A stretch of DNA of 64,000 nucleotides from Dasypus novemcinctus (taxonomy: Eukaryota; Chordata; Mammalia; Cingulata; Dasypodidae), in the NCBI RefSeq assembly GCF_030445035.2, contig NC_080696.1, positions 27,417,661 through 27,481,660 on the forward strand, in the 5' to 3' direction. Below are positions 47,084-59,717 of this stretch, piece after piece; position 1 is the stretch's first letter, and each line of letters opens with the position of its first letter. The translations under genes were made by a program, and so were the position numbers. The notes under the pieces were generated by a model that did no database searches, had not been told where the DNA came from, and saw only the letters and a list, made by a program, of their open reading frames with translations.

Positions 47084-50000
47084 AAAGAGGTTTTTTTTTT
47101 TTTTTTGTAAATATGTTTTAAGACTGTGTAGGCTACGGCATGTGATATTTTAGCATGGTATGTGCCATAATAGAAACATTATGGTTTATGGTTTATATTT
47201 TAAACCGCACATTTTTTTAAACTTTTAATTACCTTATGTTTTACATTATGGTTTACATTTTAGTCTGTAGGTTTTTATACATTTTTGGTGTAATTTAATA
47301 TATCCTATATCCATAATTGCATGATCTTGTGGAACATTTCCATTGCTCCCTAGTTACTATGATTCCATCTATTCTATTCCTCTCTCTCCTTCCCCTCAGG
47401 ATCCATAGTGACAACCAATCTTCACTGCTTGAAGGACTAGATTGTCATATACTTGCAAAAGTGCTGAAGGCTTCACACTAAACTGTCCTCCCCCATTGGG
47501 AGCCACCAATTCTCTCAAGAAACACAATTCCCTCTTTCAGAACATCATGTTTCCCCAGGATGTGGGTACATCTTCCAACTCATTGTGTTGGGTGTCCACT
47601 CAATGATATAACACATGACAAGATGAGCACTCATACACTCTCTAGAAGCCTTCCCTGTGCCAGATGCCCCCCATAAGCCCTTTAAAAAAGTAATCCTTAT
47701 AATTTCTAAAGTTTTTTCTGAATATTGTAGTTTCAACCACATACCCAAAAATCTCCCATGTTCAACTGATCCCTCCAACCCTCCCTCCAATTCCTTGGGT
47801 CATCTGATCCATCCTCTGAACCCCAGCCACCCTCAGGCCTGCAAATCCCCACCCAAAAATATCCCTATGCCCCCATCTTATTCCTTGTCCATACAAACAC
47901 TTACCTCCACTTTATCATAGATTTCACCCAAATAGGCACCAGTTCACAAACGTCCTCTCCACTACAATTTCCTGTAAGCCTATCATCCAATGTCTAGCTC
48001 TCTGAGACAGCTTTGTTTGCTTATTTAATATTAGAGAGGTCACATAGTATTTGCCCTTCAATGCCTGCCTTGCTTCACTCAACATAAGGTCCTCAAGATT
48101 CATCCATGTTATCCCATGTGTTTGTACTGTACTCCTTCTTGTAACTGAGTAATATTCCATTGTATGTATATACCAAATTTGTTTATCTGTTCATCTGTTG
48201 ATGCACATTTGGGTTGGTCTCAACTTTTGGCAATAGTAAATAATGCCACTATGAACATTGGTGTGCACATATCTGTTTGTGTCCTTTTCACTTCTGGATA
48301 TATACCAAGCAGTGTACTTGTTGGGACATATGGCAAATCTATAGCTAGTTTTTTGAGAAACAACCAAACTGTCCCCCAGAATGGGTGGATCCTTCTGCAT
48401 TCCCACTAGTAGTGGAGGATTGTTTCCATTCCCCCACATCCTCTCCAACATTTGTAGTCTTCTCATTGTTTTAGTAGCCCCAGTACTATGGGAGTAAGAT
48501 GGTATCTCATTGTAGTTTTGATTTGCATTTCCCTAATAGCTAGTGATTTTAAGCATCTTTTCAAGTGCTTTTTAGCCATTTGTATTTCTTCTTTGGAGAA
48601 AAGTCTATTCAAATCTTTTGCCCATTTTTTAAATGGGTTGTTTGTCTTTTAATTTTTGAGATATAGGTGTTCTTTATATAGCAGGATATTAGTCTCCTAT
48701 CAGATGTATATTTACCAAATAATTTCTCCCAATGGATAGGCGGTATTTTCACTTTCTTGACTAACTCCTTTGAGGTGCAAAAGGCTTCAATTTTGAGGAG
48801 ATACCATTTATCTATTTGCTCTTTTGCTGCTTATTCTTTGGGTGTGAAGTTCATTAAGCCATTTCCTTTTACAAGGTCTTTTAGATGTTTCCCTACATTG
48901 TTTTAAAAGGTCTTTATAGTCTTGGCTATTATATTTAGGTCTTTTATCCATCTTGAGTTGATTTTTTTAATAAGGTGTGAAATGGTAATCCTCTTTCATT
49001 CTTTTGCATATGGATATCCAGTTCTCTAAGCACCATTTGTTAAAGAGGTCATTTTCTCCCAGTTGAGTGGCTTGGTGGTCTTGTCAAATATCAGATGACT
49101 GTACTTATAAGGATCTGTATCAGAGCTCTCAATTTGGTTCCATTAGTTAATGTGTCTACCCTTGTGGTAATACCATGCCATTTTCACAACTGTATCTTTG
49201 TAGTATGATTTGAAGTCGGGTAGTTTGATTCCTCCAATTTCATTTTTCTTTTTCAATATGTCTTTGGCTATTCACACCCTCTTTCCTTTCCAAATAAATT
49301 TCATAGTTAGTTTTACTAGCTAATTGGCTCACAGTCAACTAGTTTTTCTATTTCATTAAAAAATGCTGTGTTGATTTTTATTAGGATTGCATTTAATCTG
49401 TACATCAGCTTGGGTAGCTTAATGATATTTAGTCTCCCTATCCATGAACAGGGAATATTCTTCTATTTATTTAAATCTTCTTTGATTTCCTTGAACACTG
49501 TTGTGTAGTTTTCTGTGTATAAGTCTTTTACATCTTTAGTTAAATTCATTCCTATGTATTTAATTTTTTTATTTACTATTGTAAATGGTATTTGTTAGTT
49601 GATTTCCTCCTCAGATTGTTCATTATTGGTGTACAGAAATGCTACTGATTTTTGTACATTGAGCTTACAACCTGCAACTTTATTGAGTTCATTTATAAGT
49701 TCTAGATGCTTTGTGGTAGACTTCTCAGTGCTTTCTAGGTATAGGAACATGTCATCTGCAAATATTGAAATTTTGACTTCTTCATTTCCAGTTTGGACAC
49801 CTTTTATATCTGATTCTTGCTTCAGTGCTTGAGCAAGTGCTTCTAACATAACGTTTTTGGAGAGACATTCGAGAGATTGGTCTGTAATTTTACTTTCTTG
49901 TAGGTCTTTATTTGGCTTTGGTATTAGAGTAATGTTGACATCATAGAATTAGTTAAGCAATGTTCCTTCTAATTCAACTTTTTGGAAGATTTTAAGCAAG

Positions 50001-51226
50001 ATTGGTGTTAGTTCTTTCTGAAATGTTTGGTAGATTTCACCTGTGAAGCCGTCTGGCCCAGGGCTCTTCTTAGTTGGGAGATTTTTAATGTCTGATTCTA
50101 CAGCTTTACGTGTGCTTGGTTTGTTAAGATCATCAATTTCTTTTTTAATCAATGTAAGTTGCTTCTATGTTTTTACAAATTTGTCCATTTCCTCTAAATT
50201 ATCCTTTTTGTTGAAATAGTTTTTCAAAGTATCCTCTTCTGATAGTCTTTATTTCTATGGGGTCAGTGGTTAAATCCCTTTTTTATTTCTTATTTGTGTA
50301 TTTGCATATTCTCTCTTTTTTTTCTTGATTATCTAGTTAAGGGTTTGTCAATGTTATTGATCCTCTCAAAGAACAAGCTCTTTGATTTCTTTATTTTTTC
50401 TAGTGCTTTCTTAATTTTAACTCTTTTTTCTTTTTCGATATATAAATTTATGGCTATGAATTTCCCTCTCAGTACAGCTTTTGCTGCATCCCATAAGTTT
50501 GCTTTGTTGTGTTATCATTTTCATTAGTTTCATGGTAATTACTGATTTCTTTTGAGATTTCCTCCTTGACTGACTGTTTGTCCAAGAGTTTGTGTTTATC
50601 TTCCATATCTTGGTGCCAAATCTGGGTCTCTGTCCCTTGCAGATTTCCAGCTTCATTCCATTGTGATTAGAGAAATTATTTTGTATGATTTCAATCTTTC
50701 TGAATTTAGTGAGACTTTCTCTGTGGATTAGCATATGGTCTATCTTGGAGAATGATCCATGTGTGCTTGAGAAGAAAGTGTATCCTGCTGTATTTGAGTG
50801 TAAGGATCTGTATATGCCTGTTAGGTCCAGCTTCTCTAATATATTGTTCAAAGTCTTTGTTTCTTTATTGATTCTCTGATGAGCTGTTCTATCCAATTGT
50901 GACAGTGGTGTGTTAAAGTCCCCCACTATAATTGTAGAGGCATCTATTCCTTCCCTTATTTTTTTGAGTGATTGCCTTATGTATTTATAGGCACCCTGGT
51001 TAGAAGCATATGTTTATGATTGCTCTTTCTTCTTGAAAGATTATCCCTTTCATTCATATGTAGTGTCCATGTTTATGTCTCACAATAGTTTTGCATTTAA
51101 AGTATATTTTGTCCAATATTAAGATAGCTACTCCTGCCTTTTTTTGGTGACTGTTTGCCCATAAGATTGTTTTCCAACTCTTCATTTTCAACCAAAGTGG
51201 GTCTAAGATGTGTTTCTTGTGGACAG

Positions 51227-51561
51227 TGTCAATGGTTACTCATGAAGAAATGAAAAAATCATGCAGATCAGGGTTCAGGGGATCAAAGCAAATGCTACTG
51301 ACAAGTTTATTGTACAAAGTTATAGTATTTGTACAATTCCAAACAATGCTCTTTAAACTAAAAAGGCCCTTGCAAAGCTATAATTAAAAACTTGGCAAAC
51401 ACTATGCACATTGACCTTAACATGTATCCATACAATGAGGAACAATCCTTTCTCTGACTTCTTTTCAAGCCATTTATTTTCATGCCAAACTGCAAATATT
51501 TCTATTTAAAGCAGCCATGTCAAGTATCCCAGCATGCTTTATGCTGGCCAATACTCCAACA
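51227..51561 (-). repeat. ERV class II 3' LTR (left copy)
   Basis: 335 bp. The minus-sense AATAAA within TACAATAAACTTGTC lies at about 51305-51311. The matching right copy is 344 bp and carries an extra short segment near 59590. Confidence 0.9.
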
Positions 51562-51907
51562 TGTACTCCTTTTATTTTATAGCAAGGTAACTGTGCCTGT
51601 TGTAGGTTTTCTTCCTCTGAAGATCTTACCCATCATTGAATACCAGTTAAGCACATGCTATGAGGGGTTGTTGTCTTAATATGGCTCGAGACACAGAATG
51701 TTGTTCCATATGATGTTTTGCCACCAACCATGATTTCCATACTATTAGTATTCACTAAGAAGAGTAAACAGTACATGATAAGGTCATGAAACGTAGGAAT
51801 CCATTGTTTCCACTGAGACAGGATTTAATGATTTTAATTCTTTAATCATTTCATTCCACATACCTGATGTTTCTATCTCTTGATTGAGACATTAACATAG
51901 TTTTCTG

Positions 51908-52153
51908 TTACAATGCCAGAATTTGCTGAGTTATATCAGAATGTTGATAGCCTAACAAATGTTTTCTAATACTATTCAATTCCTCTGAATCATTCCACTT
52001 TAAAGGAGTAACACAAAAAGAACTTTGATTATAATCACATTTTAAAACTAAATGTGTTTGCATATTATATACTGTAGCCCCAATATGTGTTACAGCATTT
52101 TCCAGATCATTATCACAGTTGGATAATTTGCAACACACTTTCCCTGGTGTCAC
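51908..52153 (-). pseudogene. ERV env remnant, transmembrane subunit
   Basis: An 81-codon open stretch with LENAVTHIGATVYNMQTH, then a Cys..SSFCVTPL segment and WND, matching the disulphide-loop region of betaretroviral transmembrane Env. Upstream and downstream frames are broken. Located between the nested L1 and the 3' LTR, where env is expected. Confidence 0.65.
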
Positions 52154-52589
52154 TATATCAGGGGGTATCTAAAGTATGAGAAACATAACAAAAGTGGGCT
52201 GAACTATTAAAAGATCATCATTCCATTTGGCAGTAATAATACAGTTAGTTAAATTACAATGCAAACAATGTTCATAAAAATATTCTTCCACCTTTGTAAT
52301 GTTAACAGTTCCTCCTACACTAGCATAAGGAGACGGCACACAGGCCCAAGTCCATAGGCAGACATAAGCTACAAATTTGCAGTTCCTGGATTTAAGTTAA
52401 TATGATGTATAGCAGCCACCAATTGCCAAAGGTCTCATTGGAGTACACTTTCTGAGCTGGTGAAAACATTGCCAACAAAACCTCCAGCAGACTTAAGATG
52501 GACATGCAGATGCTTAACACACTGTGCCCAGATATACAGTACCTTATGGAGTCCAGTCGTGTTATGAACATAACAACATTGCCATTAAG

Positions 52590-54395
52590 AGTGGAAAACT
52601 ATATTCCAACAAGAAGGACAATTTAGAGGAAATAGACAAATTCCGAGAAACATAAGCAACCTCTATTGATGAAAGAAGAAATTGATGATCTCAACAAACC
52701 AATCACAAGTAAAGAAATAGAATCAGTCATTAAAAACCTTCCAACTAAGAAGAGCCCTGGGCCAGACAGCTTCACAAGTGAATTCTACAAAACATTCTGC
52801 AAGTAACTAACACCAATCATGCTGAAACTCTTCCAGAAAATTGAATCAGAAGGAACATTGCCTAACTCTATGATGCCAACATTACTCTAATACCAAAACC
52901 AAAGAAAGGCACCACAAGAAAGGAAAAATACAGACCAATTTCTCTAATGAGCCTACATGCAAAAATCCTCAACAAAATACTTGCTAGTCATATTCAACAA
53001 CACATTAAATGAATTATACACCATGACCAAGTGGGATTCATTCCAGGTATGCAAGGATGTTCAAACATAAGAAAATTGAACAATGTAAAACACCATATGA
53101 ACAGATTTAAGGGAAAAAACCACATGATCATATTTATAGATGCAGAAAAAGCATTTGACAAAATGCAGCACCCTTTCTTGATAAAAATGCTGAAAAAGAT
53201 CAGAATACAAGGAAATTTTCTGAACATGATAAAGGGTATATATGAAAAGCCCACAGTCAACATCATTTACAATGGTGAAATACTAAAATCTTTCCAAGAT
53301 CAGGAACAAGACAAGGATATCCAGTATCATCCCTACTATTTAACACTGTCTTAGGAGTACTTGATAGAGCACTGAGGCAAGAAGGAGATATAAAAGGCAT
53401 CAAAATTGGAAAGGAAGAAGTAAAAATTTCACTATTTGCATATAATATCAGGAGTTAAAAATGCTTTTTGACCTTGAATAAAAGGGGGAAATGGAAAGGA
53501 CAAATGAGTTTTTATGGTTATGAGTCTCCAAAAAAGAGTTGGGAGGTCATCAGAGGGGTCGCCCTTACACACATCTCAACAGAGTCCCGTAGGCAGGTAA
53601 AGTAGGTACAACCCCAGGTATTGGTTCTTCTGTGGGCTACAGAGACCCACAGGTTCTATGGTCATTGCAGATGGAGTTCAGTGCCATGTCAGTTGGCCCT
53701 ACTTTGGAGTTTGTGTTCCATAGTGTGATGGAGTTGAATTCAGATGTGATCTTTGTTCACAAGTCTCTCCTGTCACTTTTACCAGACCTGTGTTTGGTGC
53801 TGGGGTTTAATGTATACTCAGGGGACCTGAATCTCTGGACTGTCCATGTGATAGACAGGCCCTAAGCCTCAACAGACTTGTAACTCCTAACCTCTGGTTT
53901 ATTGGACTTATCACAGCCAGCTAACAGAAGATGAAGAAGATCAACCAGCACAACAGGAAGCCAAGAATGCCTACAACTGCAAATAGGAGAACTGCACCCA
54001 TCATCCAAGTGGAATATAACCACCCTTTTGATACAGAGGTGGAGTGGATATAAACATCCCAGGGTCCACAGAATGGAGGAGTGGAATATAGATTGGAGTG
54101 GACTTGCTGATGCTCTATTCTGGAATTTTTGTGATTAGTGATGGAAGTAAATGTGGTGTTGAGGTGGAGAATGTGGCCATGATGGCTGCTGGAAGTGGGG
54201 AGTGGGAAGAAGAGATGTGATGTGAGGGCATTTGCAGGACTTGGAGTTGCCCTGGGTGGTACTGCAGGGACAGGTTGGAGGAGATTGTTGTTGTGGAAGA
54301 AGTGGGGTGAGGGGAGTGGGGGGGTATATGGGGACCTCATATTTTTTAATGTAACATTAAAAAATAAAGACAAAAACAAAACAAAACAAATAAAA
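52590..54395 (+). mobile_element. LINE-1 inserted in the ERV, internally deleted, sense
   Basis: Sense ORF2 sequence with the RT fingers/palm ([10 protein letters not shown] pattern, 52740-52770; [20 protein letters not shown], 53135-53195) runs to about 53440 at LFAYN, where FADD is expected. It then jumps to 3'UTR at about 53515 (GAGTTGGGAGGTCATCAGAG) and ends with the 3' terminal TTTTTTAATGTAACATTAAAAAATAAAG and an A-rich (ACAAA)n tail at 54366-54395. The catalytic box and the rest of ORF2 are missing. Confidence 0.8.
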
Positions 54396-54399
54396 GGGT

Positions 54400-55780
54400 G
54401 AATTACACATCATGCAGTGCTGTGGGCTTGTTAGCTTTTCCTACACTTCTTCCCCTTTTTGTTCCATTAAGCAAAGTTTTAAGAGTGTTATTGGCATGTT
54501 TAATGATAGCCTGTCCTTGGGGATTGTATGGAATGCCAGTTATATGCAGAAAACAGTTGATGTTTTGTTATAAGTGTTCTGATGCAGTGTCTGTAGCAGT
54601 GAAAGAATACCTCATCCCTCCCAAGAGCAGGAAGGGTCCGATGTCACAGTCCTTGGAGTGGGCCTAAAGGACACTCATGGATGGTGTTCATGAGCTGGTG
54701 GAGCCACTCAGCTTCTTTTCAGGTTTCAGTGGTATGGCTCTGGATCTTCATGAAGGCATCTACCTCAACAGTTCTGAAAGGGGTGTTAGAGGAGTGGGCA
54801 GGGACATACAGACAGTTATCTGTTACTACTAGCAAATGTCCCAGATATTTTTCCATAGATCTGAGGGTGATTTACAACAGTTCATCATTTCTGTCTTGCT
54901 TTTAGTATTTGCAAACCACCCCTGGAGAGTATAGGCAGTCTTCAGAGTGACCAGACACTATTGGGTTAAATCTTTCACTTTCAGCAGAGCCTCCTAAGTT
55001 GCACACAATTGCTTTTTTATATTGTACTTTTGGCCTCTTTCCAGAATTGTGATTAAAAACCAAAGGGTACTTGTTTAGAATTTTGCCTTTGCCACAAACT
55101 CCACCCAAAGCCATTATTGGTGCTGGCCACATCCAATTCACAGGCTAAGTTAATGTCCACCTTTTCCCTCCCTTTTATTATTATTTAAAGCAGCTTGCTG
55201 GAGGTTTTCTACTTCCATGAAGGGCTTTTCCAAATTAGTACATACAATAGTTTTAATATTTGAACTAAATGAGAGATGAAAGATTTTTAATATTTTAACA
55301 ATATTACAAACTCTATTAACATGAGAAAATATTGTACTTTATTAATTACAACAGAGGGCATAGTTTGTTTTACCCAACCAAACAACGTTTAAGAATTTGA
55401 TAGAGCAGTAGGGACCTTGTAGCCTGCTCTAATTGTTTGCCTATTTTAGGCTTTTAAGATAGGATACTATTATTTCTGATGTTTCTTTTAATTTTTTGGA
55501 AAGAGGATTACTGGCTAACATAATGTCATCAATAGGGTTTCAGCCACAGATAGTTCTTACACAGGCAGTTTTTTTTATCACCATGCCAGGACAGATGGTT
55601 GGGCTATGCACATAGCCTTGGGGAAGCACTGCAAAAGTCCATTGTTGGGTTTTCCACAGATAGAGGAATGCAGGATGGCTGGACATTTTAAGAAGATACA
55701 AAAGAAAGTTTTAGAAAGTTTTAAAACAAAGTGAGAGTGACACAGTTGAATATTAATTTCTTGCAACAAACGAGCAGTAT
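54400..55780 (-). pseudogene. ERV pol remnant (reverse transcriptase and integrase)
   Basis: On the minus strand, an RT segment with VLPQG followed by SPTIC (about 55628-55595) leads to IDDIMLAS (about 55540-55505), the position of the catalytic YxDD box with the first residue changed. At 54538-54509 the pattern GIPYNPQGQA followed by TLKTLL is the integrase core end. Frames shift several times between them, and an RNase H segment (about 55140-54900) is only weakly recognisable. Truncated on the left by the nested L1. Confidence 0.75.
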
Positions 55781-58209
55781 TTGGGATTGCTGCATACTAC
55801 AATATTGTTACTTTAATTGATGATAAGAGGTTGTTTCTGTGACACACACTTTTATAATAATAAATTATTATTATTATAATTAACCATATTATAATTTGTT
55901 TACAGTATACTGAAATATTGGTAAATTTATACATTCTTAAATATTCATATGAAACTTTTACTCATACAACTTCAATAAACAGAGGTTTAAAAATCCTTCT
56001 AATGTTATAACTCTTTTACACACCTTCCATTCAATTTTTAACATATTAAATGAACTCAACTATTTTATTACTATAATATTTCTTTCAAAGTAAAAGAGCA
56101 AATCTCTTGTAACCAGTTTGAAATAAAAAGCTACATTTCAGGATTTGATTTTGAGAAAGCAGTTTTGAACATTATGTTCCTCTAAAAGATAAGACCTTTT
56201 CTTCTTTGAACACCAAGGAAATGGTAAGGGTAAAGCACAAGAAGCTATTTTGATAAAACAGAATTTCTTTGTATACTGACTTTCAGGATAAAAACCTTTT
56301 ATAAATTTTTGCTAAAACAGACTAATGGCTTGAAAAACATTGAGAAAGGAAATTTTAACTTTGCATTAGTATACTACTTGATACTAAACATTTTTAAAAT
56401 TTTATAGATAGACTCATCACTTCTTACTTAACTTCAACATGAAAAATTTCTTTTCCATGAACCTTTTGCTCATTCTGTGTTTATTCATGTTTAGTCCCAC
56501 AATTTACCTTTTCTTAATAACCAATCCTTTTATTTTTGGACAAAATTATTTTCTGTTTTCTTAATAAAAACACAATCTATACATCCCACATACATAAGTT
56601 ACCAGGCAAACTTTTTACAGCATATAATTACAATCAACACTAAACAAATGTTAAAATAATGGATTTTTCTTCACTTTAAATACTTAGTAGCATGCAATCC
56701 AGAAAGGTCTTTTAGAAAGAAGTTGGCAGGGGAGGCTGGCTGCCAACAAGTTTCCTGGTTATAAAATTACCTTTTATTATTATTTTGATTCAGGTTTTGT
56801 TTAATAATGACTTTTTGGAATTAGCATGTAAATACCTTAATTTAAACAATGCTTTCTTAAATTTTTTATAATTACTTATAACTATACAGACTATAATTAC
56901 ATTGTTTTGTGACAAATTTTACCTTCACAGAACACATTCCCTTACTGAAAGTTACCACAATTCCTTCTATAATTTGCCACATGTGTTTAAGTCCCATCTT
57001 GCATATGTTCATTTCCATTTTGAGTTTATGAAAATTAGCCATCCTATTTTAGGACAAAACACACCTTTTTGAACAAGTTTATTAAATATCAGTTAGCATT
57101 TTCACAAACCTTTTGCCTTTTTAAATATTCATTTTTTGTGAGGAAGAATAAACTGTTCATTTTAATTTAGACAAGAACTATTTTTTATGAAAGGACTCAG
57201 TAATTTTGTTAATCAAGACTTGCAATTTTTCTCATTGTAGAGGTCTTATTAACATTTAAACTTAAGTATTAATATAAGCACATATTTAATTTTTGGCCAT
57301 TTGAATAGAGCTCTTTTAGAATTTTTTATTTATTTATTCATATTACCATCCAGAAGTATCAAAATATAAACTGACATTGAACAAACAAACACAAAACATG
57401 TACAACATGCCAAGAGAAATATAAAATTTACAATTAGACTCATAATTCTTACTTTCTTATGTTTCTGGTATTGCTGTTTTTAAGTTCTCCATCATTTCAC
57501 ATCTTAGATTTTACTGTTTTTAAGATTTCTTCTGGAATCCATGTTGCCTGTAACATGCAGGCTTGTGCTTGGAAACACTTTTATTAGTTATCAGCAACCA
57601 GTTAAGATAACTTGAGCAACATAAATGTAGCTAAGCCTTTTATTTGGCAGTTTAGACAGACCATTAACACAAATTTTTTAGATTACTACTTTTTAAGATT
57701 ACACTGAGACTTGAAATTCAGGAGTAAACTATTGATTTTAAACTGAAAATTCCTTTTAACACCTTGATAAAAAATTTTGTACTAATTTTATTATCTTGGT
57801 TAAATAGGTCCAATTAGAATTAGCATGGAAACAAAACAGAACACTAATGTTGCAATGTTGTTCTCCTTTTGCAGTGGCTTAATTCTATTACCCCCCACTA
57901 GCTCACAGATATATTATCATGTAGACAGCAGTGGGTTTGCAGAGTTGCTGCCAGAATAATTTCCTTATCTTAGTTAACACTTTTACAGAGAATTTTCTTA
58001 CAAGCCTGACTTCACTAACAAGGGCTTTATTTAGCACTTGTGTGTGTGGGGGATGTTATACTTTCTTCAAAGGCTCATAGGCTCTAGTGCCCATAAGCAC
58101 ATCCAAGGTAATAGTAATATTGTGAGTCTGATTAGGTTTAGCCAGAGCACTGCATTCTTTAAACAAATTACTTTTCCATAACAAATAGTAGCTTCCCATC
58201 TAGCAAGCT
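55781..58209. other. AT-rich internal ERV segment, unassigned
   Basis: No recognisable gag-nucleocapsid or protease coding where it would be expected. Part of it (57260-57380) is similar to 41700-41820 in the other ERV, including a near-identical run around AATAGAGCTCTTTTAG. Confidence 0.5.
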
Positions 58210-59281
58210 TTAGCTAAAATCATCCAATTTTTGGGACAAAGAGGATTTTGACTTACCTAATTCTATTAAGGAGAAAGTGAATGGGGCAGTGGGCCTATAT
58301 GTGCTATAAGTAGATTTCAATTCTTTTAACAACTTAAAAGGAATGGGTTCAAGCAGATGTACATATTGGCCAGGATTATTGGAATGAGGGTGCTCTATGA
58401 AAGGAAAAAGAGTAAATTCAGAAATATCCTTGCCCTCTACCCAGGCAGACTGTAGACTGGCTTGCAAAGGATATAGGACAGGAGGGGACACAGCTACAGG
58501 AAACACTAGGGAAAGAGAACTCACACTAAGGGGAAGGCACTGTTGACTGACAGAGGTGGCTTTCTGCAACACTTTTTGATCCATTAAGGACAATTGTGAC
58601 AGTTGCTGCTGGATAGCTATAGGGAAAGACTCACAGTTGTCTTCCTCACCTTTCCTATCATTCTCCAGGTCTACCAGAGGAGATGAAGACTGTTGTAACA
58701 AAGTCTCCTTACCCTGCATAACACCTCTTTCACTTTCACAAACGGGATCTAATGAATCATGAAAATCTTGAGAATTACAAATTCCTGGAGGCCAAATTAC
58801 AGAATAATGAGGTGAAACTGAAGCAGGAATTTCTCTAGAATCTTTTATTTCAGGTGCTGATGCCTGCACAGGAATGTACCATACTTCTTCTTTCATTTTG
58901 AAGGCAAAGGTGTTGAAGCCTGATATTCATCAGAAGATGAGTCAGACTCAGAAATGGAGCTAGAACTAGAATCTGAAATGTCTGGTGGTGAATCAAAATT
59001 ATGCAGTGGCTTAAGAACAATAGACAAAGCACTAGATAATGTCCATATATTAATAGAAATAGGATTACCTTCTCTGTAATGTAATTTTAATTGTGAAACC
59101 TTCAGCCATTGATATTAACTTAACAATTTTTTTTTCCTTCAGGCTGAAACCATGGACAAACCTTTTCTACTAATATAAATAATTCCTTAAGAGTAGACTC
59201 TTTGGCTGGATATCTTGAGGCTTTCAATAAAGCCTTCAAAGTTGCTTGATTTTCTTCCCATTTACTATGTGAATTCCCCAT
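58210..59281 (-). pseudogene. ERV gag remnant (matrix and capsid start)
   Basis: The start codon at 59281-59279 begins MGNSHSKW, with the N-terminal glycine of a myristoylated retroviral matrix; the frame is interrupted within about 60 codons. A 228-codon open stretch at 58896-58210 carries Ser/Gln-rich spacer-like sequence and then the capsid N-terminal pattern LLKELKSTY..YRPTAPFTFSLIE (58320-58250), typical of betaretroviral Gag. It stops just after this motif. Fossil, non-functional. Confidence 0.75.
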
Positions 59282-59353
59282 TACCCTGAATGTTCATTAT
59301 ATCCTAAGAAAATCTTCTCTTGGTATGATGTACTTACTAATCTGTTTCTTTGA

Positions 59354-59371
59354 GCCCCATGTTGGGTGCCA
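59354..59371 (-). other. ERV primer-binding site, lysine-tRNA type
   Basis: The minus strand reads TGGCACCCAACATGGGGC, two bases from the LTR end. It differs from the Lys-1,2 primer site only where two CG pairs are now CA, the expected result of methyl-CpG decay. This places the element among the ERV-K-like class II group. Confidence 0.88.
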
Positions 59372-59373
59372 CT

Positions 59374-59717
59374 TGTCAACAGTGGCTCATGAAGAAATGA
59401 AAAAATCATGCAGACTGGGGTTCAGTGGGTCAGAACAAATGTCACTGACAAGTTTATTGTACAAAGTCATAGTATTTGTACAATTCCAAACAATGCTCTT
59501 TAAACTAAAAAGGCCCTTGCAAAGCTATAACTAAAAACTTGGCAAACACTACACACATTGACCTTAACATGTACCTATACAATGAGGAACAGGAAGCCAC
59601 CATCTTTCACTGACTTCTTTCTGAGCCATTTATTTCCATGCCAAACTGCACACATTTCTATTTAAAGCAGCCATGTCAAGGATCCCAGCATGCTATATGC
59701 TGACTAATACTCCAACA
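59374..59717 (-). repeat. ERV class II 5' LTR (right copy)
   Basis: 344 bp. Poly(A) signal AATAAA (minus) at 59453-59458. Its inner edge is followed by a 2-base spacer and the primer-binding site. Confidence 0.9.

Larger units (their letters stand above)
51227..59717 (-). mobile_element. Endogenous betaretrovirus-like ERV (class II), antisense, nested in the L1
   Basis: LTRs at 51227-51561 and 59374-59717 begin TGTCAA and end CTCCAACA. Six-base flanks GGACAG (51221-51226) and AGACAG (59718-59723) are a duplication with one change, and the L1 reads straight through when it is removed. Reading leftward on the minus strand: lysine-type primer site (59371-59354), gag start (59281), gag capsid-like reading (58896-58210), an AT-rich unassigned part, reverse transcriptase (about 55700-55500), integrase (about 54540-54400), a nested L1 (54395-52590), env transmembrane remnant (52153-51908) and the 3' LTR. 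All frames are broken. Confidence 0.88.

Noticed and set aside
53921..54379. 152-codon minus-strand open frame
   Set aside because: Antisense of the L1 3'UTR; Pro/Ser/His-rich with no domain.
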